DNA of 64,000 nucleotides from Porifericola rhodea (lineage in GTDB: Bacteria; Bacteroidota; Bacteroidia; Cytophagales; Cyclobacteriaceae): positions 1,232,354 to 1,296,353 of the forward strand of contig NZ_CP119421.1 in NCBI RefSeq assembly GCF_030506305.1, in the 5' to 3' direction. The notes under the pieces are model-generated. The model saw only the letters and a list, made by a program, of their open reading frames with translations. It did not search any database and was not told the origin of the DNA. Shown piece after piece: positions 8,167-17,015 of the stretch (the stretch's first letter is position 1; each line of letters starts with the position of its first letter). A program made the translations under genes and the position numbers.

Positions 8167-11100
8167 GTGAAGTACCCAGAATACAAAAATCCTGATTACG
8201 CTAGTATAGCGCAGGAGATACTCGCCTATTGGCAGGAGCAAAAAGTTTTTCAAAAGTCTGTAGATAGCCGCGAAGGTAAACCCACCTTCACCTTCTTTGA
8301 AGGGCCTCCATCTGCAAATGGTACCCCGGGCATACACCATGTGATGGCGCGTACGATCAAAGATATTTTTTGCCGATTTAAAACACTACAGGGCTTTCAG
8401 GTAAAGCGAAAAGGAGGTTGGGATACCCACGGTCTTCCTGTAGAGCTACAGGTAGAGAAAGAGCTGGGCATCACTAAAGAAGATATTGGCAAAAAAATCT
8501 CGGTAGAGGAGTACAATCAACGCTGCCGCGAGGCCGTCATGAAATTTAAAAGCCAGTGGGACGACCTAACCCAGAAGATGGGATACTGGGTAGACCTTGA
8601 TAATCCGTATATCACCTTTGAGAAGGATTACATGGAAAGCCTATGGCATCTGCTCAAGAAGTTTTATGACAAAGGGCTTTTATACAAAGGCTACACCATA
8701 CAGCCATATTCGCCTGCCGCAGGTACCGGACTAAGTTCTCATGAGCTCAACCAGCCGGGCTGTTACCGCGATGTAAAAGATACTTCGCTTACTGGCCAGT
8801 TTAAGATCAAAGGCAGCGATAACGACTATCTGCTGGCCTGGACAACCACACCCTGGACTTTACCTGCTAACTCAGGTATAGCTGTAGGTGTTAATATAGA
8901 CTATGTAAAAGTAAAAACTTATAATCCATACACGCATCTGCCGGTAAATGTAATATTGGCAAAAGATCGTATGGACACCTATTTTAACCCTAAAGCCAAA
9001 GACCTTAAGGTAGAAGATTATAAAGCTGGCGACAAGCTGATCCCGTTTGAGGTGATAGACAGCATGAAAGGCTCTGACTTGGTAGGGATAAAATATGAGC
9101 AGTTACTACCCTATGTGTCGTTGCCTGAACCTGCTTTTACAGTGATCGCCGGTGACTTTGTAACTACTGAAGATGGTTCCGGACTGGTACACCTGGCCAA
9201 AACATTTGGTGCAGATGACTTTAGGGTACTGGAACAGAACGGTATACCCGGTATCATGGTAAAGGATGAAAACGGCAATGATGTACCTATCGTCAACAAA
9301 AAAGGTCGTTTTGTAGCAGAGATTACAGACTTTGCCGATATGCCGGTAAAAAATTATGATGACGAAGACGAAAACGATCCTAACTATAAGTCTACTGACG
9401 TTAAAATAGCTATTAAGCTCAAAGAAGAGAATAAGGCATTTAAGGTAGAAAAGTACGTTCACTCCTACCCTCACTGCTGGCGTACCGATAAGCCTGTGCT
9501 TTATTACCCACTGGACTCATGGTTTATTAGAACCACAGAGATGAAAGAGCAACTGATAGCACTCAATAAAACTATCAACTGGAAGCCAGAATCTACAGGT
9601 AGCGGCAGGTTTGGCAACTGGCTGGAAAACCTGGTAGACTGGAACCTGAGTCGCTCGCGCTACTGGGGTACTCCTTTGCCAATCTGGCGAACCGAAGATG
9701 GCAAGCAAGAGAAGTGTATAGGCTCAGTAGCAGAACTTCGTGAGGAAGTTGCCAAAGCAAATACAGCTTTTGCCGAAGATCATGCTTTGGTAGAAAAGAA
9801 CAATGAAGCACTAGCCAAAGAAGATCTGCACCGTCCTTATGTAGACCATATCGTGCTGGTAAGCGAAAATGGAGAAAAAATGTACCGCGAGTCTGACCTG
9901 ATTGACGTATGGTTTGACTCAGGGGCTATGCCTTATGCCCAGTGGCACTACCCTTTTGAGAACCAGGAGGTGTATGAAGCTAACTATCCGGCCGACTTTA
10001 TTTCTGAAGGCGTTGACCAAACTCGTGGCTGGTTTTTTACACTACATGCTATTGCTACTATGCTTTTTGATAGTGTTGCTTTCAAAAATGTAGTATCAAC
10101 CGGGCTGGTGTTGGATAAGAACGGTAACAAAATGTCCAAGCGGCTGGGCAATGCCATTGACCCGTTTGCTACGCTTAAAACTTACGGGCCAGATGCTACA
10201 CGTTGGTATATGATCTCTAACGCTAACCCCTGGGATAATCTGCGTTTTGATCTGGAAGGTGTACAAGAGGTACAGCGCCGCTTCTTTGGCACTTTACAAA
10301 ACACTTATGCTTTCTTCGCATTGTATGCCAACCTGGATGGCTTTACCTATACAGAAGATGATGTACCCCTTACCGAAAGGACAGAAAGTGACCGCTGGAT
10401 AATCTCCAAGCTTAACAGCCTGATCAAGCAGGTAGAAAGTGCCTATAATGAGTATGAGCCTACTCGGGCCACTCGCCTGATACAGGACTTTACTATAGAT
10501 GACCTGAGCAACTGGTACGTAAGATTGAACAGGAAGCGATTCTGGCAGGGGCAATACGGAAAAGATAAACAGGCAGCATATCAGACCCTGTATACCTGTC
10601 TGCTTACCATAGCCAAGCTGGCTTCACCGGTAGCACCTTTCTACACCGAACGCCTGTATCGTGACCTGAACGGCATTACTAAAAAGGAAAATTTTGAGTC
10701 TATACATCTGACAGATTTCCCTGATGCAGACGAAGCTGCAATAGATAAAGAACTGGAGAGCAGAATGCAGATGGCACAGACCACTTCTTCTCTGGTACAC
10801 TCACTTCGTAAGCAACATACGATCAAGGTGCGACAGCCGTTATCTAAAATACTGGTACCAGTTCTGAGCGAGGCCTTCAAGCAGAAACTCAGCGCTATGG
10901 AACAGTTGATCCTTTCTGAGGTGAATGTGAAAGATATTGAATATATTGATGACGCATCCGGAGTGTTGGTTAAGAAAATTAAACCTAATTTCAGAAAACT
11001 GGGTAAGCAGTATGGCCCTAAGATGAAAGAAATTAGTGGAGCCATTAACCAACTAGGTCAGGACGCAATCAATCAGCTGGAGAGAGAGAATCATTTTGAG

Positions 11101-11517
11101 CTACAGCTATCTGATCAGACTATTGGCCTGACTTTGGAGGATGTGGAGATAACCTCAGAGGATATACCAGGATGGTCAGTGGCCAGAGAAGGAAGCATAA
11201 CTGTAGCCCTGGATATAACACTGACTGAAGAACTTAAGAAAGAAGGTTTGGCACGCGATCTGGTTAACCGTATACAAAACCTGCGTAAAGATCAGGGGCT
11301 GGATGTGCAGGACAAGATACAGATAAAAATTGAGCGCTTTAGTAATGAGGCCTCTACCAATGGAGAGGTAGTATCTGTAGAAAGTGCGGTTAGCGCCCAT
11401 AAAGAATATATTTGTGCTGAAACTCAGGCACTTGCTCTGGATGTTGTAGATCAGCTGACTGATGCTACTGAGTTGGATCTGGATGATCAGCAAGTACGTA
11501 TAAAAATTGAAGCTTAA
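8167..11517 (+). CDS. ileS: isoleucyl-tRNA synthetase, long type
   Basis: Class I synthetase of 1116 aa, charging tRNA-Ile and editing valine. The HIGH-type signature is present in variant form as GIHH (residues 55-58, within 'GPPSANGTPGIHH'), and the KMSKR loop is at 655-659. The editing domain (CP1) includes 'WTTTPWTLPANSG'. The length and the divergent HIGH box place it with the eukaryote-like IleS2 group rather than the roughly 940-aa E. coli type. IleS2 enzymes are typically insensitive to mupirocin; that is family knowledge and was not tested here. The start codon is GTG. lspA follows after 37 bases and appears cotranscribed. Confidence 0.96.
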   Translation: MKYPEYKNPDYASIAQEILAYWQEQKVFQKSVDSREGKPTFTFFEGPPSANGTPGIHHVMARTIKDIFCRFKTLQGFQVKRKGGWDTHGLPVELQVEKELGITKEDIGKKISVEEYNQRCREAVMKFKSQWDDLTQKMGYWVDLDNPYITFEKDYMESLWHLLKKFYDKGLLYKGYTIQPYSPAAGTGLSSHELNQPGCYRDVKDTSLTGQFKIKGSDNDYLLAWTTTPWTLPANSGIAVGVNIDYVKVKTYNPYTHLPVNVILAKDRMDTYFNPKAKDLKVEDYKAGDKLIPFEVIDSMKGSDLVGIKYEQLLPYVSLPEPAFTVIAGDFVTTEDGSGLVHLAKTFGADDFRVLEQNGIPGIMVKDENGNDVPIVNKKGRFVAEITDFADMPVKNYDDEDENDPNYKSTDVKIAIKLKEENKAFKVEKYVHSYPHCWRTDKPVLYYPLDSWFIRTTEMKEQLIALNKTINWKPESTGSGRFGNWLENLVDWNLSRSRYWGTPLPIWRTEDGKQEKCIGSVAELREEVAKANTAFAEDHALVEKNNEALAKEDLHRPYVDHIVLVSENGEKMYRESDLIDVWFDSGAMPYAQWHYPFENQEVYEANYPADFISEGVDQTRGWFFTLHAIATMLFDSVAFKNVVSTGLVLDKNGNKMSKRLGNAIDPFATLKTYGPDATRWYMISNANPWDNLRFDLEGVQEVQRRFFGTLQNTYAFFALYANLDGFTYTEDDVPLTERTESDRWIISKLNSLIKQVESAYNEYEPTRATRLIQDFTIDDLSNWYVRLNRKRFWQGQYGKDKQAAYQTLYTCLLTIAKLASPVAPFYTERLYRDLNGITKKENFESIHLTDFPDADEAAIDKELESRMQMAQTTSSLVHSLRKQHTIKVRQPLSKILVPVLSEAFKQKLSAMEQLILSEVNVKDIEYIDDASGVLVKKIKPNFRKLGKQYGPKMKEISGAINQLGQDAINQLERENHFELQLSDQTIGLTLEDVEITSEDIPGWSVAREGSITVALDITLTEELKKEGLARDLVNRIQNLRKDQGLDVQDKIQIKIERFSNEASTNGEVVSVESAVSAHKEYICAETQALALDVVDQLTDATELDLDDQQVRIKIEA

Positions 11518-11554
11518 TCTGAGGGCAGCGATGTTTCTCATAACCCTATAAACA

Positions 11555-12196
11555 GTGAAGTATTACAAGTATTATCTGCTTAGCATAGGCATTATCATAT
11601 TAGACCAGGTGGTTAAGTTGTTGGTGCATTTTAATATGGATATGGGTATTGTTGGGCAGATTCCGGTTTTTGGCGATTGGTTCAAGCTTCATTATACGCT
11701 CAACCCAGGTATGGCCTTTGGAATGCAGATTGGTTCTGAATATGGCAAGCTTATTCTTACCCTCTTTCGTCTGGTAGCTATGGTAGGTATTGGCTATTAC
11801 CTCTATATGCTGGCCAAAAAAGGTGTACACCAGGGTTTACTCTGGTCTGTAGCTTTAATCTTAGGCGGAGCAATAGGGAATGTAGTAGATAGTGCCCTTT
11901 ATGGCGTACTACTGGATAACGCTCCTTATGATGCGGCTACACCCTGGTTTCATGGGCAGGTAATTGATATGTTTTATATTGATATCTGGGAGGGACGAGT
12001 AGCAGAGTGGGTACCTATTTGGGGAGGAGACTATATGGCTCTCTGGCCTATTTTTAACATAGCAGATGCTTCTATTTTTGTAGGCGTAGCTATTATCCTG
12101 ATCATGCAAAACAAATTTTTTGGTGAAGAACATGACACTACTGAAGAAGTAAGCGAAGTAGAGACCAGCTCACAGCAACGTTACGAAAATCAGTAA
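11555..12196 (+). CDS. lspA: lipoprotein signal peptidase (SPII)
   Basis: A 213-aa inner-membrane aspartyl peptidase that removes signal peptides from lipoproteins after diacylglyceryl transfer. The catalytic aspartates are recognisable as Asp112 in 'GNVVDSALYG' and Asp171 in 'NIADAS', together with the N-terminal 'ILDQVVK' helix and the 'NPGMAFGM' loop. It is longer than the roughly 160-aa E. coli protein because of a loop between the two catalytic helices ('NAPYDAATPWFHGQ...') and a hydrophilic C-terminal tail. Starts at GTG. Downstream of ileS, the same order as in many bacteria. Its substrates include the many lipoproteins of this window. Confidence 0.95.
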   Translation: MKYYKYYLLSIGIIILDQVVKLLVHFNMDMGIVGQIPVFGDWFKLHYTLNPGMAFGMQIGSEYGKLILTLFRLVAMVGIGYYLYMLAKKGVHQGLLWSVALILGGAIGNVVDSALYGVLLDNAPYDAATPWFHGQVIDMFYIDIWEGRVAEWVPIWGGDYMALWPIFNIADASIFVGVAIILIMQNKFFGEEHDTTEEVSEVETSSQQRYENQ

Positions 12197-12212
12197 TACA
12201 AAAATTTATCAA

Positions 12213-12244
12213 AAAAGCCTTCTGTGTTGTCACAGAAGGCTTTT
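12213..12244. terminator. bidirectional terminator between lspA and the convergent lipoprotein gene
   Basis: Perfect 14-base inverted repeat AAAAGCCTTCTGTG / CACAGAAGGCTTTT with a TTGT loop. A-rich and T-rich ends on both sides let it serve both convergent transcripts. Confidence 0.9.
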
Positions 12245-12245
12245 C

Positions 12246-12635
12246 TTATTTGACCCGACTAGCGGACATCGGATAAGAATCATAGCTGCTTGCTACTACC
12301 TTTCCATTAAAAGAGTCACCTTCAAAAGAGCCTTCCACAGCCAGTTTATTGCCGTCCATCATAGCTGTTGAGTTTAGCTGGTTTTCTTCAATATTTAGAT
12401 CTTCCAGTTTAAGGCTACCCATTTCGGAACGCAATTCTCCCTGATAAGTGTCTCCACTTTGGGTAATAATCATCTGCCCCTTAACATCACCATAGGGAGT
12501 GTTTTTTACGGTATAGTCCCAGGTGCCTACCGGGCTATTGGCTGCTTGCTTTGAGCTGGCACAAGCTGATAGTAGAGCGAAAATAAAAAGGCAGAATAAG
12601 CCCTGTTTACATAATTTGAGTGCTGTTGTTTTCAT
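12246..12635 (-). CDS. small lipoprotein of unknown function
   Basis: A 129-aa protein with an SPII signal peptide and lipobox LLSAC (Cys25). The mature region looks like one small beta-rich domain: 'VGTWDYTVKNTPYGDVKGQMIITQSGDTYQG' style strands, then 'LNSTAMMDGNKLAVEGSFEGDSFNGKVV'. This pattern of GxW and glycine-asparagine turns resembles lipocalin-like or DUF-type beta barrels that report on ligand or matrix binding, but no family can be named from sequence alone. It converges on lspA and shares its terminator. Probably attached to an envelope membrane. Confidence 0.75.
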   Translation of the reverse strand: MKTTALKLCKQGLFCLFIFALLSACASSKQAANSPVGTWDYTVKNTPYGDVKGQMIITQSGDTYQGELRSEMGSLKLEDLNIEENQLNSTAMMDGNKLAVEGSFEGDSFNGKVVASSYDSYPMSASRVK

Positions 12636-12683
12636 TCTGGTATAGGTTGGTTATGTAACTAATCTAGTGTTTTTATATAAAGC

Positions 12684-12709
12684 AAAAAAGGCTTCCGTAA
12701 TAGAAGCCC
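12684..12709 (-). terminator. terminator of the 43-aa Cys-rich protein gene
   Basis: Read on the minus strand, GGGCTTC-TATTACG-GAAGCC is followed by six T residues. It lies 27 bases after the stop codon of the small gene at 12736-12867 and supports that gene being transcribed on its own. Confidence 0.8.
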
Positions 12710-12735
12710 TTCTCTTAAATATCTCTAACAATAAT

Positions 12736-12867
12736 TTAGTCTACCTTTCTGTCATCGCCTCTGGGGCAATCATCAATTTTCGGTTCATGGCATGGTTCTA
12801 CTGCATTAGCATCACATACCGGGCAATGTGCCACATCTTTATTCTTTACATTCTTATCAGTATCCAT
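12736..12867 (-). CDS. 43-aa four-cysteine protein, possible zinc ribbon
   Basis: A short frame starts at ATG 12867, preceded by AAAGGA six bases upstream as a plausible ribosome site, and ends at TAA 12736. The product is hydrophilic and has four cysteines at positions 15, 18, 26 and 34 in the arrangement CPVCDANAVEPCHEPKIDDC, plus histidines 14 and 27. The CPxC knuckle suggests metal binding, but no family was recognised. It has no signal peptide, so it should be cytosolic. An intrinsic terminator sits just downstream, the best support that this is a gene. The gene is flanked by unrelated minus-strand genes. Confidence 0.62.
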   Translation of the reverse strand: MDTDKNVKNKDVAHCPVCDANAVEPCHEPKIDDCPRGDDRKVD

Positions 12868-12971
12868 AATCCTTTTGTTTTAGTTGAAAAAGTAAATACA
12901 ACTATAGAACTGTAAGCAGTTATATTCGTTTAAAAAAAGGCTTATTTAACATCAGTCTAAGTAAATCCAGA

Positions 12972-13760
12972 TTATACCTTCAGTTTTTGACCTACCGGAC
13001 AAATGTAGGTGCCACGCCCATTAACTACCATACGGATAATATCGCCATCGTAAAGCGTACTTTTAGCTCCTTCCTCCCGGTGAGTAATCAAAAAGTGCTT
13101 AGGAAATTCATCATAGCGTGTTTCAAGATCTATCGCCGTCCTGATGATGTACTGCATCTTGTCGTACAGCGATTTAATGTGTGTTTCCTCGAGGGCAACC
13201 ATTGGTGTTTCAGGGTGCAACCCGGTCTGGTATAACATATCGTCTACAATCCAATTACCTAAGCCGGCCACTACACTCTGGTTCATCAGTATAGGTTTTA
13301 TCAGGCCTTTCCTTTTTTTTAGCTTTTTAGCAAAGCTTTCATGACTAATCTTGAGTGCATCTTCTCCAAGTTTCTTTTTTTTGCTGTAAGCCTGTACATC
13401 TGAGGTAAGGCCCAGGCGACCCAATATACGGGGACATACATAGCTGAGGTGGTAACCATCCTCCAGAGAAAACAGTACTTTTGTAAAGCGTGGTGTATCT
13501 TCTCTGTCTTTAAAATATCTCAGTCTACCAGTCATCCCGAAATGCATACTCAGATACTGACCACTGCTAAGGCTGATCAGCAGGTGCTTACCAATGCGTT
13601 GGGTTTGCTCAAATGTCTGGCCAATTAGTCCTTCACGAAGCTCATCAGCTGTGCAAAGTACCACTCTTTCATCTTCTACTTCTACCTCTGTAATTTTTTT
13701 GTGCAATGCCGTATGTCTTAAATACTTCTCAAAGGTGGCTACTTCTGGTAATTCGGGCAT
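12972..13760 (-). CDS. Fpg/Nei-family DNA glycosylase with degenerate zinc finger
   Basis: A 262-aa base-excision repair glycosylase/AP lyase. The N-terminus MPELPEV supplies the catalytic Pro2 and Glu3. Lys58 ('RIGKHLL'), Met76 in 'HFGMTGR' and Asn169 in 'GLGNW' match conserved catalytic or DNA-contact positions, and the helix-two-turn-helix follows. The C-terminal finger keeps Arg249 and the 'GRGTYICP' strand but has only Cys254 of the usual four zinc ligands: the upstream CxxC is replaced by a 'KSTLYDGD' segment and the last Cys by Gly257. It may therefore work as a zincless-finger enzyme, like NEIL1 or plant Fpg. Oxidised-base specificity cannot be told from the sequence. Confidence 0.88.
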   Translation of the reverse strand: MPELPEVATFEKYLRHTALHKKITEVEVEDERVVLCTADELREGLIGQTFEQTQRIGKHLLISLSSGQYLSMHFGMTGRLRYFKDREDTPRFTKVLFSLEDGYHLSYVCPRILGRLGLTSDVQAYSKKKKLGEDALKISHESFAKKLKKRKGLIKPILMNQSVVAGLGNWIVDDMLYQTGLHPETPMVALEETHIKSLYDKMQYIIRTAIDLETRYDEFPKHFLITHREEGAKSTLYDGDIIRMVVNGRGTYICPVGQKLKV

Positions 13761-13777
13761 ATTAATAAAGTTTGGTC

Positions 13778-13805
13778 ATAAAAAAGGACTGCTCACTGGC
13801 AGCCC
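13778..13805 (-). terminator. terminator of the M1 aminopeptidase gene
   Basis: On the minus strand GGGCTGC-CAGTGA-GCAGTCC forms a seven-pair stem (one G-T pair) followed by six T residues. It lies 29 bases after the M1 gene stop and just before the Fpg-like gene. Confidence 0.8.
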
Positions 13806-13833
13806 CTCTTCCATCTATTCACTTACAACATTG

Positions 13834-15720
13834 TTATTCAACACTATTACCAAAACGGATGTTATTTGCATCCGGATATACATTATTGCTCCGGTTAATA
13901 TCCGCCATTCTCTGGCTTGTATCAATTTCTATGCGCTCAATGTTATCCAGACTTTGCGGAATCTGCATCAGATAGGTAGGGAACACCCAGGGCCAGTCTT
14001 CAAGTACTGCACGTGGTGTAGATGTTTCATTTTGTTTTTCTCCTCTCATTACGCGCAAAGGAATGTAGAAAAGCTCCTGCTCACCATTCTTGTAGGTAAC
14101 CAAAACATCCAGTGGCATGGGCATCCTGTTTACACGTTCTAAAGTAACATGCGTAGTTTCTCCTCTGGGTTCCAAAGACTTAATACCATAATCAATAGTC
14201 TCAGTAGTATTTACAAAGTATTCCAGATACCAGTCCAGTTCTAGCCCTGACTCTTTTTCCATAATACGCTTAAAGTTCGTAGGGTTAGGGTGCTTGAACT
14301 TCCACTCATTAAAGTAGCGTTTCATCCCTTTCATAAAAGTTTCCCTACCTATAACATAGCTTAGCTGCTCCAGAAACACAGCTCCTTTAGAATAGGCAGC
14401 TCTTCCATACGCGGCATTTGTATTGTAATGATCGGAGTGGGTAGTCATTGGCTCTTCTTTGCCAGAGTTTACCAACCCATAATATCCACCGTAGGAGCCA
14501 CCATGAATTTGGGCAGAGCTACTACTTTCTCTCCCAAAAAGATGCGCCATAGTCAGGTTACTGGCATAGGAGGTAAAACCTTCGTCCATCCAGGAATAGA
14601 GGCTTTCGTTAGTACCCAGCACACCCTGATACCAGCTGTGTAGCATCTCATGAACGGTAACTCCTACCAGGCTTTGCAGCGAGCGATGCCCGGTAATTAA
14701 CGTGGCCATAGGGTATTCCATACCTCCATCTCCGCCCTGCACTACCGAATATTTATCATAAGGGTATTTGCCAAAGTTTGCACTCACATATTGAAAAGCT
14801 TTTACCGTATACTCCGGTAATACGTTCCAGTTTGTGGTTAGAGAGTCTTCCTGATAAAAGAAGTGTAGGCTAGGCCCATTTGGTACCTGAGCGATAACAT
14901 GTTTGTAGTCAGGGTCAGCGGCCCACATAAAATCGTGCACATTGTCTGCCTGAAAGTGGTATGTGATTTTCTCTCCTTTCGGTCTTTTAATTTTTTGACC
15001 TTTTTGCTGATAGCCATGACCGATTTCCTGAGGGTTCTGAAGGTAGCCCGTTGCTGCCACCACATACGAAGAGTCTATAGATATTTTAACATCATAACTA
15101 CCCCACACTCCATGAAACTCGCGACCAATATAGGGATTGGCATGCCAGCCTTCATAATCGTACTCAGCCATTTTAGGATACCACTGCGACATAGAATAGT
15201 CTATACCCTCCGCATTGTCTCGGCCGGAGCGGCGGACCTGTAAAGGCACCTGCGCAGAAAAGTCCATTTTAAAAGTTGACTTTTGCCCTGGCAAAATGGG
15301 CTTGTTTAACTGGACTTCCAATATGGTACCTACTACTTTGTAAGATACATCTTTACCATCCTGCTTTAGAGACTCCACTCGCTGGTAGCCTATTTCATCA
15401 TCTTTAAGGTACAAGATACGGTCTCTTACCCTGCGGTCTGGATCTTCAATAGTACGCGAACGTACGTCCATCATACTACCGGGCTGAAAGGCATTAAAAT
15501 ATAGATGGTAAAATACCTGGCTGAGTGTATCTGGAGAGTTGTTATAATATACCAGTTCCTGAGTGCCCTGAAACTGATGATTTTCTACATTCATATCAAT
15601 TTCCATACTGTATTCTGCCTTCTGCTGCCAATAGCCAGAACCCTGGGCATGGGCCTGAGGTATAGACGATAGCAGGAAAAATGCTATGCAAATAGATAGA
15701 ATTGTGTGTGTGTGTTTCAT
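13834..15720 (-). CDS. secreted M1-family zinc metallopeptidase
   Basis: A 628-aa exported protein with a cleavable signal peptide (about residues 1-25, ending AHAQ). It contains an N-terminal beta-sandwich and a gluzincin catalytic domain: HEMLH at His357-Glu358-His361 and the third ligand Glu380, giving HExxH-X18-E as in M1. The substrate-anchor loop GAMEN appears as GGMEYP (about 332-337), a change that in this family weakens strict aminopeptidase anchoring. No T9SS sorting domain is visible at the C-terminus, so it is probably periplasmic. Cleavage specificity is not predictable. It is preceded by about 150 bases without genes. Confidence 0.9.
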   Translation of the reverse strand: MKHTHTILSICIAFFLLSSIPQAHAQGSGYWQQKAEYSMEIDMNVENHQFQGTQELVYYNNSPDTLSQVFYHLYFNAFQPGSMMDVRSRTIEDPDRRVRDRILYLKDDEIGYQRVESLKQDGKDVSYKVVGTILEVQLNKPILPGQKSTFKMDFSAQVPLQVRRSGRDNAEGIDYSMSQWYPKMAEYDYEGWHANPYIGREFHGVWGSYDVKISIDSSYVVAATGYLQNPQEIGHGYQQKGQKIKRPKGEKITYHFQADNVHDFMWAADPDYKHVIAQVPNGPSLHFFYQEDSLTTNWNVLPEYTVKAFQYVSANFGKYPYDKYSVVQGGDGGMEYPMATLITGHRSLQSLVGVTVHEMLHSWYQGVLGTNESLYSWMDEGFTSYASNLTMAHLFGRESSSSAQIHGGSYGGYYGLVNSGKEEPMTTHSDHYNTNAAYGRAAYSKGAVFLEQLSYVIGRETFMKGMKRYFNEWKFKHPNPTNFKRIMEKESGLELDWYLEYFVNTTETIDYGIKSLEPRGETTHVTLERVNRMPMPLDVLVTYKNGEQELFYIPLRVMRGEKQNETSTPRAVLEDWPWVFPTYLMQIPQSLDNIERIEIDTSQRMADINRSNNVYPDANNIRFGNSVE

Positions 15721-15876
15721 AAAAACTTCTGTAGTTGTTTTCTTATAATGGGTTAGCTGTCTTCAAAAGTCTTAAATATAAGCTTTTCGGCGAAGTAATA
15801 GTTTAGCAAGCAGTACAAAGCATAGCAGTATTGCACCCTACGGAGTTTGTTACTTCTAAAAAGGTAAAAAGTAAGC

Positions 15877-16851
15877 TTATTTTTTGCGCTCAATCGTATA
15901 CTCTACCAGGCGCTTTAATGACTGTTTGAATTCGGAGTCCGGAAAAGTACTAAGAATATCCTGAGCCTTGCGGTGATAGTCCTGCATCACTTCTGTAGCG
16001 TACTCTATACCGCCAGAGGCTTTTACAAAGTCTATGACCTCATGTACCTTGCGAGGCTTCTCACTCTGGTTTTTAATAATATAGATAATACGTTTCTTCT
16101 CCAGCCAGGAAGCCTTTTGCAGCGCATAGATAAGCGGGAGAGTCATTTTTTTCTCCTTAATATCTATACCTACCGGCTTGCCAATTTCTGCACTACCGTA
16201 GTCAAATAGGTCATCTTTAATCTGAAAGGCTATGCCAACTTTCTCGCCAAAGTCCAGCATTTTCTGTATGGTCTCTTGGTCGGCACCAGTAGAGCTGGCG
16301 CCTACTCCACAACATGAGCTAATTAAAGAAGCTGTTTTCTGGCGGATAATTTCGTAATACACACTCTCTGTAATATCCAGATTACGCGCTTTTTCTATCT
16401 GCAGAAGCTCTCCTTCGCTCATCTCTCGTACCGCATTTGAGACAATCTCCAGCAGTCGAAAATCTTTATGCTCTACAGAAAGCAACAAGCCTCTGGAGAG
16501 TAGGTAATCACCTACCAGTACAGCGATTTTGTTTTTCCAGAGCGCATTAATAGAAAAGAATCCACGACGATAGTTGGAGTCATCTACCACATCATCGTGC
16601 ACTAGCGTGGCTGTATGCAATAGTTCAATTAGCGCAGCACCACGATGGGTAGCCTCGCTTATCTGGCCAGTCAGGCCAGCAGATAAAAATACAAACATGG
16701 GCCGCACCTGCTTGCCCTTGCGTTTGACAATAAAACTCATGATTTTATCCAGCAACAATACATTGCTTTTCATAAAATCACGGAATTTGTCTTCGAAGAT
16801 GCCCATTTCGTGGTCAATGGGCGAGCGGATTTCCTGGATAATGCTACTCAT
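15877..16851 (-). CDS. polyprenyl diphosphate synthase
   Basis: A 324-aa all-trans prenyl chain elongating enzyme, adding isopentenyl diphosphate to allylic primers to make the long chain of menaquinone or similar. The two aspartate-rich metal sites are present: DDVVD (residues 86-90, after 'LLHTATLVH') and DDLFD in 'FQIKDDLFDYG'. The residues before the first site and the total length fit octaprenyl/heptaprenyl synthases rather than FPP synthase. An upstream TTG (16887) would add 12 residues, but the ATG at 16851 matches the usual N-terminus of the family ('IIQEIRSPIDHEM') and was chosen. Confidence 0.92.
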   Translation of the reverse strand: MSSIIQEIRSPIDHEMGIFEDKFRDFMKSNVLLLDKIMSFIVKRKGKQVRPMFVFLSAGLTGQISEATHRGAALIELLHTATLVHDDVVDDSNYRRGFFSINALWKNKIAVLVGDYLLSRGLLLSVEHKDFRLLEIVSNAVREMSEGELLQIEKARNLDITESVYYEIIRQKTASLISSCCGVGASSTGADQETIQKMLDFGEKVGIAFQIKDDLFDYGSAEIGKPVGIDIKEKKMTLPLIYALQKASWLEKKRIIYIIKNQSEKPRKVHEVIDFVKASGGIEYATEVMQDYHRKAQDILSTFPDSEFKQSLKRLVEYTIERKK

Positions 16852-17015
16852 AGGCAAGGGCACAATATTACCACCTAATTGTACCAATGCAAAGTACTAA
16901 GGGAGATTTGCTTATTTTTTGTATTATGGCTGCTTCTGACATGGTCTTTTCGTATAGCGTTGTATAGCTATATTTTTATACTTACATAATTCAATATTGT
17001 TCAAGCTTTGAGCTC

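Noticed and set aside
12667-12915. 82-aa plus-strand frame
   Set aside because: It overlaps the 43-aa Cys-rich gene and its terminator on the other strand and has no motif.
13594-14142. 182-aa plus-strand frame across the Fpg-like and M1 genes
   Set aside because: It spans the terminator and both antisense genes; low-complexity translation without motifs.
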